Below are positions 1-6,533 of a stretch of DNA of 22,424 bases, piece by piece; within the stretch, counting starts at the first letter, position 1; every line of letters begins with the position of its first letter. The stretch is from an uncultured Eggerthellaceae bacterium (GTDB lineage Bacteria > Actinomycetota > Coriobacteriia > Coriobacteriales > Eggerthellaceae). A model generated the notes under the pieces. It was not told the DNA's origin, did not search any database, and was given only the letters and a program-made list of their open reading frames with translations. A program made the translations under genes and the position numbers. The stretch is from NCBI GenBank assembly GCA_946626265.1, contig CAMOUE010000012.1, forward strand, positions 1 through 22,424, read 5' to 3'.

Positions 1-163
1 CCCCGTTGCCCGCCTGCGGAAGCGGCGGCCCCCTCCCGGCCCCCCGCCGCCCCGGGCGCAACCCGCCAGGCCATCCGGGCTCGCTTGGGCGGGGCGCTTC
101 GGCTCCTCGGCGGAACACGTCGGCACCTCGGCGGAGGCACTTCGGACGAGGGGCGCTTGGCCC
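1..163. other. GC-rich intergenic stretch at the window edge
   Basis: No reading frame here looks like a protein: the short open frames are rich in Arg, Pro and Gly, as expected of random high-GC DNA. The stretch lies just downstream of the minus-strand glycosyltransferase that ends at 164. It holds a short 7-bp stem (22-28 with 44-50) and two copies of CCTCGGCGGA (about 106-115 and 126-135). A 12-base string at 30-41 (CCCCTCCCGGCC) also occurs in the arm of the large inverted repeat at 11834-11845. It may be a transcript end or the margin of a GC-rich repeat, but the window cuts it off. Confidence 0.4.
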
Positions 164-1243
164 TTATCGTTTGGCGCCCTGCTTGGCTAAACCGTAGAAC
201 TTGTCGCTTCGGCCACGGACGAGATGGATGGCGCGGCCGAGTGCGAGAACCACTTCGACGTTGCGCGCCTTCAAGGGAACAAGGCACGCTTTCAGAAGCG
301 CGGTGTCAGCTTGGGCCTTGAGGACCAGCTCGCAGAACAGCTCGTCTACGAACACGCTGCGCATCCATAGGGCGCGGTCGTTCTCGTTCATGCCGCTGCG
401 AGCGTCGAACGTGCGCTCGACCGCCGACAGGATGTAGCGGGCGTAGAGGGCGCCGAGCTGCGACTTGACCTGCTCGTCGAGCAAGCCCCAGCTCGCGAGC
501 GCGTCGCGCATCTCGGCGATGCGACGCCTGTGCAAGGGGTAGTAGTCGGCGACGAACGCATGGGTCAGGCTGCCCGCGGGACGGCGCAGGTACGTGTACG
601 GCGCTGCGGCAACCACGTTGAGGGACGTCGCCTGCTCGAACACGCGAATGTTGAAGAAGAAATCCTCGATAAGCGGCGCGCTCTCCCACCGAACGCCGGC
701 GCCGCGCAGGAAATCGAGGTCGTAGACCTTGTTGGCGCTGTAGCCGAGCAAGGTCGCCCGCTCGAGCGAAAAGAGGTGGGGCCGCAGCTCCGCAGCTGTA
801 GCGCATATGAGCGCGTCGGGAACGACCTCGTTTTCGCGCTCGACGCTCCCCTCGGCATCGACCTGCAGCTCCTTCACGCCGAACACCGTCACCGAAGCCG
901 GGTTTTCGGCAAGCGCCCGGGCGCACATCTCGAGCAGGCGCGGGTCGTACCGATCATCGGGGTCGGGCATCCAGAGGTAAAGGCCCAACGCCGCATCGAT
1001 GCCGGTGTTACGCGCTTCGGACGCGCCCTTGTTGGCCTCGTGGTACACGACCCTGATGCGCTCGTCGCCGCGCGCGTAATCTTCGGCTATTTCGGCGCTT
1101 CGGTCGGGAGAAGCGTCGTCGACGACGATCAGCTCCCAATCGTCAATCGTCTGAGCCTGCACGCAGGCGATCGAGTCGGCGATGTAGCGTTCGACGCCGT
1201 ATGCGGGCATTACGATGCTGAACAGCGGCCTTCTGTCGTTCAT
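164..1243 (-). CDS. GT2 family glycosyltransferase
   Basis: A 359-residue GT-A fold glycosyltransferase of family GT2, which transfers a sugar from a nucleotide sugar to a lipid-linked or nascent glycan at the cytoplasmic face. The N-terminal strand FSIVMPAYGVERYI (8-21) is followed by the nucleotide-binding VVDDASPD segment (40-47), KGASEARNTGID (72-83) and the metal-binding DPDD (94-97), where many relatives have DADD. The C-terminal half is helical and family-variable, so donor and acceptor cannot be read. No membrane segment is evident. ATG at 1243 is preceded by a GGGG/GGAAA-type purine run and begins immediately before the conserved first strand. The gene is divergent from the two-domain glycosyltransferase at 1336, with a shared 92-bp promoter region, and is the last gene before the window edge. 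Confidence 0.9.
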   Translation of the reverse strand: MNDRRPLFSIVMPAYGVERYIADSIACVQAQTIDDWELIVVDDASPDRSAEIAEDYARGDERIRVVYHEANKGASEARNTGIDAALGLYLWMPDPDDRYDPRLLEMCARALAENPASVTVFGVKELQVDAEGSVERENEVVPDALICATAAELRPHLFSLERATLLGYSANKVYDLDFLRGAGVRWESAPLIEDFFFNIRVFEQATSLNVVAAAPYTYLRRPAGSLTHAFVADYYPLHRRRIAEMRDALASWGLLDEQVKSQLGALYARYILSAVERTFDARSGMNENDRALWMRSVFVDELFCELVLKAQADTALLKACLVPLKARNVEVVLALGRAIHLVRGRSDKFYGLAKQGAKR

Positions 1244-1335
1244 GCGGTTTCCACCCCTCGTTTGCCAAGGTCAATGCTCAGATAATACTATAATTTGAGA
1301 TTGCAATCTCCATCCGCTAGATTCAAGGGGTCTCT
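1244..1335. promoter_or_regulatory. Divergent promoter region with TATAAT box and 14-bp palindrome
   Basis: This 92-bp AT-richer gap separates two divergent glycosyltransferase genes. A consensus plus-strand -10 box TATAAT lies at 1289-1294. A perfect 14-bp palindrome GAGATTGCAATCTC lies at 1297-1310, on the expected plus-strand start of transcription (about 1301). No strong -35 match stands at 17 bp, which fits a promoter needing an activator or an extended element. For the minus strand, TATTAT/TATAGT strings in the same patch could serve as a -10. The plus-strand gene has an AAGGGG ribosome-binding site five bases before its ATG. The palindrome is a candidate operator controlling one or both genes; that role is inferred. 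Confidence 0.55.
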
Positions 1336-3453
1336 ATGCCGCGCCTCTCAGTCATCGTGCCCGTCTACAACGTCGAAGCATACATCGGCGCCTGCCTCGA
1401 CTCGCTCGAAGCGCAGACGTTCGACGATTTCGAAATCATATGCGTGAACGACGGCTCGCCCGACGGCTCGCGCGAGCTCATCGCAGCGCGCGCCGAAGAC
1501 GACGGGCGCATCGTCATCGTCGACAAGGACAACGGCGGCTTGTCGAGCGCGCGAAACGCGGGCATCGAGGCGGCCTCGGGCGACTTCGTGTGCTTCCTGG
1601 ACGCCGACGACACGTTTGCGCCGACTGCCTGCGAGAGAATCGTCGACGCATTCGATTCGGGGGCATACGACGTCGTCGTGTTCGGCGGACGCTGCATCCC
1701 CGAGCGCAACGCCGATAGGTGGATCGTCGAGCGGCTTTCCCCGCGCGACGTCGATTACCCCGCATTTGAGCCCTCGCTGCTCTTCGACGAGATGTCGAAC
1801 CCCTACATCCGCATCGCCGCCCGCCGCCAGCTGCTTGCCGACCGTTCGATCAAGTTCGACGAGTCGTTGCGCTTCGGCGAGGACGAGGTGTTCATATTCG
1901 AACTGTATCCCCAGGCAAATGGCGTTAAGCTCATTTCCGACAAGCTCTACAACTACTTTCAATCGCACGGCGGCTCGCTCATGGACACGGCACGCAAGGA
2001 GACGCCGCGCAAAATCGAGCTCGACCTCGCCATGATGGGGCGCATCTTCGAGACGTGGAGGCGCCTCGGCCTTCTCGAACGCTACGCAACCGAGCTCGTC
2101 GACTGGTCGGTGGGATACGTCTTGTACGCCGCGCTGCGCCAGCAAGGCGAAGACCGCGCGCGGTTCGTTCGCGAAATGCGCGACATCTGGCTTTCCAACT
2201 GCTCCGACGAGCAGCTTGTCGGCATCGCGAGAAATCCGCGCAGCGCGCAGCTTTTCGAAATCGTCATGGACGCCGATCGCGACGGCCGCCTCGCCGTCGA
2301 CCAGAAGACCCTTTCCGCCTCGCTTGCCTCATGGCGCATCGGCGCCTACGGCATCGCGGATTTCGCGCAAACGGCAGGCGAACGCATCGCGTCTCTCGCC
2401 ACGCAACGGTTGGGCTTGAAATCGGGCGAGCAGGAATCGCAGCTTGCACGCGAGCCGTTCGACCCGTCGAACCCGAAGGTCTCGGTGCTCGTTCCCATAT
2501 ACAACACGCCGGAGCCGTTCCTTAGGAAATGCCTGGACTCGCTCGTGGGGCAAACGCTTGCAAACATGGAAATCATCTGCATCGACGACGGCTCCACAAA
2601 CGACGCCCCCCTCGTCATCGCCGACTACAGGGCGCGCGACCCGCGCATCCGGGTCGTCACGAAAGCGAACTCGGGCTACGGCGATTCCATGAATTGGGGA
2701 ATCCGCACCGCTCGCGGCACATGGATGGGCATATGCGAGCCGGACGATTTCGCAGACGAGCACATGTTCGAAACGTATGTCGCCGCCGCCGAACGATTCG
2801 GCGTCGACCTCGTGAAGAGCAACTTCTACATCCACGCCAGCTCGCGTCGCCGCGACAAACTCGAACGCATCTACGACGCATTCCCCTACGACACGCCCTT
2901 CGCACCTGGCGACCATGCCGACATCGTGCGCGTGAGGCCCGCCATCTGGTCGGCGCTGTATCGCCGCAGCGTCATCGTCGACAACGGCATCTGGTTCAGC
3001 CCGACGCCGGGCGCCGCGTTCCAGGACACGTCGTTCGTGCATCGCTATTGGATTGCCGCCCGTACCGTCGTGCTCCTCAAGGACGGGTACCTGCATTACC
3101 GGCTCGACAACGAGGGGTCTTCGAGCAACAAGGGCGACAAAGCGTTCGCCATCTGCGGGGAATACGAGCGCACGTTCGCGTTTTTGGGCCAGCAGGACGC
3201 ATCAACGGTGCGGACGTTCGCCCCGCTGCTGAACGTCACGAAGTTCGACGGCTATCTTTGGAACTACAAGCGCATCGCCCCCGAAGCGCACTTGGAGTTC
3301 GCCGAGAGATGGGCGCGCGAGATGAAGGAGGCCATCGACGCCGGGCAGTTCGCGGAAGGGTTGCTCGACAACGATTACCGGCGCTTCCTCGACGAGCTGC
3401 TCGCGAATCCCGAAGCGTTCTGCAAGGCGCATCCCACCGCTGAAGGGCTGTAA
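1336..3453 (+). CDS. Two-domain GT2 glycosyltransferase (tandem GT-A domains)
   Basis: A 705-residue protein with two complete GT2 domains. Domain 1 starts at residue 4 (LSVIVPVYNVEAYIG), with VNDGSPDGS near 37-45 and DADD at 89-92. Domain 2 starts near residue 381 (KVSVLVPIYNTPEPFL), with IDDGS and an acidic EPDDF motif near 467-471. The C-terminal part resembles the tail of glycosyltransferases that build CPS or glycan side chains. Two active sites suggest it adds two sugars in succession, possibly an alternating or disaccharide unit; donors are unknown. It is the only plus-strand gene in the window, is transcribed divergently from the GT2 gene at 164-1243 and converges on the acylation block. 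The ATG follows AAGGGG at good spacing. No membrane segment is seen. Confidence 0.9.
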   Translation: MPRLSVIVPVYNVEAYIGACLDSLEAQTFDDFEIICVNDGSPDGSRELIAARAEDDGRIVIVDKDNGGLSSARNAGIEAASGDFVCFLDADDTFAPTACERIVDAFDSGAYDVVVFGGRCIPERNADRWIVERLSPRDVDYPAFEPSLLFDEMSNPYIRIAARRQLLADRSIKFDESLRFGEDEVFIFELYPQANGVKLISDKLYNYFQSHGGSLMDTARKETPRKIELDLAMMGRIFETWRRLGLLERYATELVDWSVGYVLYAALRQQGEDRARFVREMRDIWLSNCSDEQLVGIARNPRSAQLFEIVMDADRDGRLAVDQKTLSASLASWRIGAYGIADFAQTAGERIASLATQRLGLKSGEQESQLAREPFDPSNPKVSVLVPIYNTPEPFLRKCLDSLVGQTLANMEIICIDDGSTNDAPLVIADYRARDPRIRVVTKANSGYGDSMNWGIRTARGTWMGICEPDDFADEHMFETYVAAAERFGVDLVKSNFYIHASSRRRDKLERIYDAFPYDTPFAPGDHADIVRVRPAIWSALYRRSVIVDNGIWFSPTPGAAFQDTSFVHRYWIAARTVVLLKDGYLHYRLDNEGSSSNKGDKAFAICGEYERTFAFLGQQDASTVRTFAPLLNVTKFDGYLWNYKRIAPEAHLEFAERWAREMKEAIDAGQFAEGLLDNDYRRFLDELLANPEAFCKAHPTAEGL

Positions 3454-3456
3454 GAC

Positions 3457-3524
3457 GATGCGAGCGATGCCAGGGGACGGGTGCAATGATACGCTGCACC
3501 CGTCCCCTTTGCATCGCTCGCATC
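3457..3524. terminator. Long hairpin between convergent genes (terminator or REP-like palindrome)
   Basis: Bases 3457-3470 pair perfectly with 3511-3524 (14 bp, GATGCGAGCGATGC arm). Bases 3472-3485 pair perfectly with 3495-3508 (14 bp, AGGGGACGGGTGCA arm). Only a C opposite TT interrupts the stem, and the loop is 9 nt. It starts four bases after the plus-strand stop codon at 3453 and precedes the minus-strand operon end at 3582, so it can end transcription from both sides. It lacks a clear T tract after the stem, so it may instead be a dispersed palindromic repeat unit. Confidence 0.65.
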
Positions 3525-3532
3525 ATCCAATC

Positions 3533-3558
3533 GGGTGGCGCGCTGGACTGCGCCACCC
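3533..3558. terminator. Short GC-rich hairpin, likely bidirectional terminator partner
   Basis: GGGTGGCGC (3533-3541) pairs with GCGCCACCC (3550-3558), a 9-bp stem with an 8-nt loop, between the long hairpin and the 3' end of the minus-strand small gene at 3582. Neither side has a strong T tract. Its position 24 bases after the last minus-strand stop codon makes it a candidate transcript end for the acylation operon. Confidence 0.5.
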
Positions 3559-3581
3559 AACTAGCATGGGCAATCGTGTGA

Positions 3582-3755
3582 CTAGCCCTCGAACTTGGCC
3601 ATCATCTCGTTGAACTTCTCGAGCTCTTCGGGATCCATGTGGTAGCCGTGCTTGTCCTCGGGGTATTCGCCGTCGCGCACGTCATCGGCCCAGTCGCTGT
3701 AGGCCTCGCACAGGAACGGGAGCAGCTGTGCATACGTCTTGGCATGGGGATGCAT
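3582..3755 (-). CDS. Small acidic protein, translationally coupled to the DHHW gene
   Basis: A 57-residue product beginning MHPHAKTYAQLLPF and ending EKFNEMMAKFEG. It is acidic (many Asp/Glu), has no membrane segment or signal peptide, and I do not recognise a family. Its ATG (3755-3753) shares one base with the TGA stop of the upstream DHHW gene (TGATG), a typical translational-coupling arrangement. Third codon positions are almost all G or C, matching real genes here, and the purine-rich tail of the upstream gene precedes the start. A longer in-frame extension upstream would overlap the DHHW gene in another frame and is compositionally unlike protein. Its place at the end of an MBOAT-DHHW operon suggests a role linked to surface O-acylation, but no function can be assigned. 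Confidence 0.6.
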   Translation of the reverse strand: MHPHAKTYAQLLPFLCEAYSDWADDVRDGEYPEDKHGYHMDPEELEKFNEMMAKFEG

Positions 3756-4975
3756 CACTCGAAATAGTCGGGAATGCGCGTCGTCTGGCTGCAGTAGTCG
3801 GATAAGGCGGCGGCGATAATCACGTCGTCGGGATCGAGCTCCTCGATGCGATCGGCCAAGTTGCCCTCCGTCGTCTCGAAGTACAAGTCCTCGCGGTAGT
3901 GCACGGTCTCGTATTGCTTCGCGACGATGCGGCCGAGCGCATATCCGTACGAATCGCAGACGAGCAACGCCGTCCCCCGACCTGGACCTGAGTATTCGAC
4001 GCCATGCGTGTAGTAGCATTCGTAGAACTGATAGCGAGCAAGGTCGCCGCGCCCGTCGAAGAAGGCGTGGTCGTCGCCATCGATGACCGTGCCGTCGTCA
4101 AACTCGATCGACACGTCCGAGAACCGGCTCGACGTATCGAACGGCTGCTCTGCAACGAGGTCTCGCCCGAACCGTGCGTGCGACCCCGAGAACGCCGGCC
4201 CCTCGACAGGCACGTCCTCCCCGTAATCGAACAATGGCAGACCGGCCTTCTCGGCTCCGGCATTGTAGACGGACGCCGCACCACGGGCGTTCCAATGGTG
4301 ATCGGTCCGGTAGTAGCAATGGAAGTAATCGCCGAGCGTATCGTAAGTCCCCTCGTCGGTGCCGAAAAAGACGTTGGGATGGCCGGACAAGCCCTCGGCC
4401 AGCACCCCTATCGCCTCATCCGACGCGAACGGATCGGCGACCAGGCTGACGAGCGGATTGATGCTCGAACCGGGACCGTGCTCCGGCACGAGCACGACGA
4501 AGCGCTTGCCGGGATAGCGGTCGGCCACATCCGATAGCCCCTCGGCAAACTCGGAGAGCTTCTCGAGCTGGTCGGTCTTCTTGCCGGGAATCTCGATCAG
4601 GGCGTCAGCTCGACCGACGTAGGCGTATTCAGACCCGAAAAACGTCGGATAGCAGTCGGTGCCCAAAAGCGCAGCCATCAAAGCCGCCGACTGCCGTTGC
4701 AGCGCCGCGCTGCCGATGAGCGCCTGATTGCGCAAGGGGACATGGTCGGCGCAATACGCCTCGGCCTTCTGCTGGAACTCGCCAGACGAAACGGCCGACA
4801 AGGACAAGACGGGGCGGCCCTGGTGGTACTCCCCCTCGAGCGCCGACTCCTCGACGCCAACGTTCGTCCACGATGGAAGCGAAACGCCCAGCTTCGCGAG
4901 CGCGACCGCCCCGACCACCGACAGGAGCACGACCCCGGCGAGCACGATGATCGCTATGTCTCGTACGCGTGACAT
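3755..4975 (-). CDS. DHHW family / AlgJ-AlgX-like O-acyltransferase partner protein
   Basis: A 406-residue protein with one N-terminal membrane anchor (about residues 6-28) and an extracytoplasmic SGNH-like domain. The TDHHW motif at 224-228 gives the DHHW family its name, and DSYG at 341-344 fits the GDS-type serine block of AlgJ/AlgX-like proteins. Such proteins work with MBOAT membrane acyltransferases to move an acyl (usually acetyl) group onto exported polysaccharide. It lies ten bases after the MBOAT gene (stop at 4985) with a strong GAGGAG ribosome-binding site, and its stop overlaps the start of the 57-residue gene. The acceptor glycan is unknown. The family call is firm; acetyl as the acyl group is inferred from relatives. 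Confidence 0.85.
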   Translation of the reverse strand: MSRVRDIAIIVLAGVVLLSVVGAVALAKLGVSLPSWTNVGVEESALEGEYHQGRPVLSLSAVSSGEFQQKAEAYCADHVPLRNQALIGSAALQRQSAALMAALLGTDCYPTFFGSEYAYVGRADALIEIPGKKTDQLEKLSEFAEGLSDVADRYPGKRFVVLVPEHGPGSSINPLVSLVADPFASDEAIGVLAEGLSGHPNVFFGTDEGTYDTLGDYFHCYYRTDHHWNARGAASVYNAGAEKAGLPLFDYGEDVPVEGPAFSGSHARFGRDLVAEQPFDTSSRFSDVSIEFDDGTVIDGDDHAFFDGRGDLARYQFYECYYTHGVEYSGPGRGTALLVCDSYGYALGRIVAKQYETVHYREDLYFETTEGNLADRIEELDPDDVIIAAALSDYCSQTTRIPDYFE

Positions 4976-4984
4976 CGCCGCTCC

Positions 4985-6523
4985 TCAGAACCTGAAATAG
5001 ATGAACGGGTTGAACGAGCCCGACGCAACCGATGCGACGGACAGGATCAGCAGCGCCAGCAAAGCCAAATCGACGCCGAACGCGACGCATTCGAGCGCGC
5101 GGCGCTTCGCCGGGTCGCCCACGCCCGACAGGTCGAACGAGCACAGGCCATTCGTTCCAAAGCGTTTTTCTGCGGGAAGGTCCACCTTCATGAACGGCCC
5201 CGATGGCCCCTCGCCCGTCCCCCATTGCAGCAATCGCGACCGCACGTACGGAACGACCGGGGTGGAGGCAACGGCGCACACGAGGAACACGGGGACGTAC
5301 GTCCAGGCGAACAGCTCCCACGCCGTCGAAGCGCCCGATACGCCATACCCTCCGACGAGGGCCCAAAGCAAGCCCGTGAACTGCCCCATGTCTTCCGCCC
5401 AGAACAGCAGCCAGCCGAACAGAAACACGACGATTCCGTACAGATGCTGCGCAATTGCAGGCAGCTTCCGCACCGCCTTCAAGAGGAAGAGCTTCTCTGC
5501 GACGAGCAGCACGCCGTAGAACAGGCCCCATATGACGAAATGCCAGGCCGCGCCATGCCAGAGCCCCGTCAGGAACCATACGACGAAGATGTTGAAAACC
5601 CATCGCGGGACGCTGCATCGATTGCCGCCGAGGGGGATGTAGACGTAGTCGCGGAAGAACGACCCGAGGGACATATGCCACCTTCGCCAGAATTCGGTGC
5701 CGCTTTTCGAGAGATACGGATAGTTGAAGTTCCTCAGATAGGAGAAACCGAACATTTTCCCCAGCCCGATGGCCATGTCGGAGTATCCGGAGAAATCGAA
5801 GAGGATCTGGAACGAGAACGCGACGAGGCCCGCCCACGCGCCTATGGCGCCGATGTCGGAACCGCCCCTCGCGAGCATGTCCGTCGCGAGGACCGCGACG
5901 ACGTTCGCCAAAAGCACCTTCTTCGACAAGCCGACGATGAACAGGCGAAGGCCGCACGCGAAGCCGTCGAGCGTTTCGCGCCGGTTCAGCACCTGGTCCT
6001 CGATCGTCTGGTAACGAACGATAGGACCTGCGATGAGCTGCGGAAAGCATGCGACGTACATGCCGAGGTAGAGGACGTTTCGCTGAGGGTGCACTTCGCC
6101 GCGGTAGACGTCGATGACATACGAGAGGGCCTGCAGCGTGTAGAACGAGATGCCTATGGGAAGCGGCAATTCCAAGTTTGGAACGGCCGCCGCCCCGATG
6201 CACGCGTTCACGTTCTCCGCAAGGAAGGCCTCGTACTTGAAAAAGGCGATGAGAAGCAGGTTAACCGCCACCGCGCAGACGAGCAGCAACTTGCCCGCCG
6301 AACGCGCTTCTTGCCCGCAGCGATCGATTCCAAGCGCAAACCCCCAGTTCGCAATGATGGAGAACACCATGAGGGCCACGTAGACGGGCTCGCCCCACGC
6401 GTAGAACACGAGGGAGACCAAAAGCAGCCACACGTTGCGCAAGGACCGCCAGGGCAGCAAGAAATACACCGCGAGCGAAAGCGGCATGAACGCGAACAGG
6501 AAAACCGATGACGAGAAGACCAT
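4985..6523 (-). CDS. MBOAT family O-acyltransferase (AlgI-like)
   Basis: A 512-residue polytopic membrane protein of the membrane-bound O-acyltransferase family, which passes an acyl group across the membrane for modification of surface polysaccharide. Family signatures in order are the N-terminal helix VFLFAFMPLSLAVYF, AGPIVRY (165-171), YSDMAIGLGKMFGF (247-260), WRRWHMSLGSFFRDY (279-293) and the catalytic-His motif TGLWHGAAWH (319-328). The conserved histidines are near 283 and 323. The start at 6523 is chosen because the hydrophobic family N-terminus begins there; codons further upstream overlap the preceding gene. It follows the GT2-GT4 gene by ten bases and precedes the DHHW partner, so the two form an acylation cassette. 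Length is normal for the family. Confidence 0.93.
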   Translation of the reverse strand: MVFSSSVFLFAFMPLSLAVYFLLPWRSLRNVWLLLVSLVFYAWGEPVYVALMVFSIIANWGFALGIDRCGQEARSAGKLLLVCAVAVNLLLIAFFKYEAFLAENVNACIGAAAVPNLELPLPIGISFYTLQALSYVIDVYRGEVHPQRNVLYLGMYVACFPQLIAGPIVRYQTIEDQVLNRRETLDGFACGLRLFIVGLSKKVLLANVVAVLATDMLARGGSDIGAIGAWAGLVAFSFQILFDFSGYSDMAIGLGKMFGFSYLRNFNYPYLSKSGTEFWRRWHMSLGSFFRDYVYIPLGGNRCSVPRWVFNIFVVWFLTGLWHGAAWHFVIWGLFYGVLLVAEKLFLLKAVRKLPAIAQHLYGIVVFLFGWLLFWAEDMGQFTGLLWALVGGYGVSGASTAWELFAWTYVPVFLVCAVASTPVVPYVRSRLLQWGTGEGPSGPFMKVDLPAEKRFGTNGLCSFDLSGVGDPAKRRALECVAFGVDLALLALLILSVASVASGSFNPFIYFRF

Positions 6524-6533
6524 GAACGGGCTG

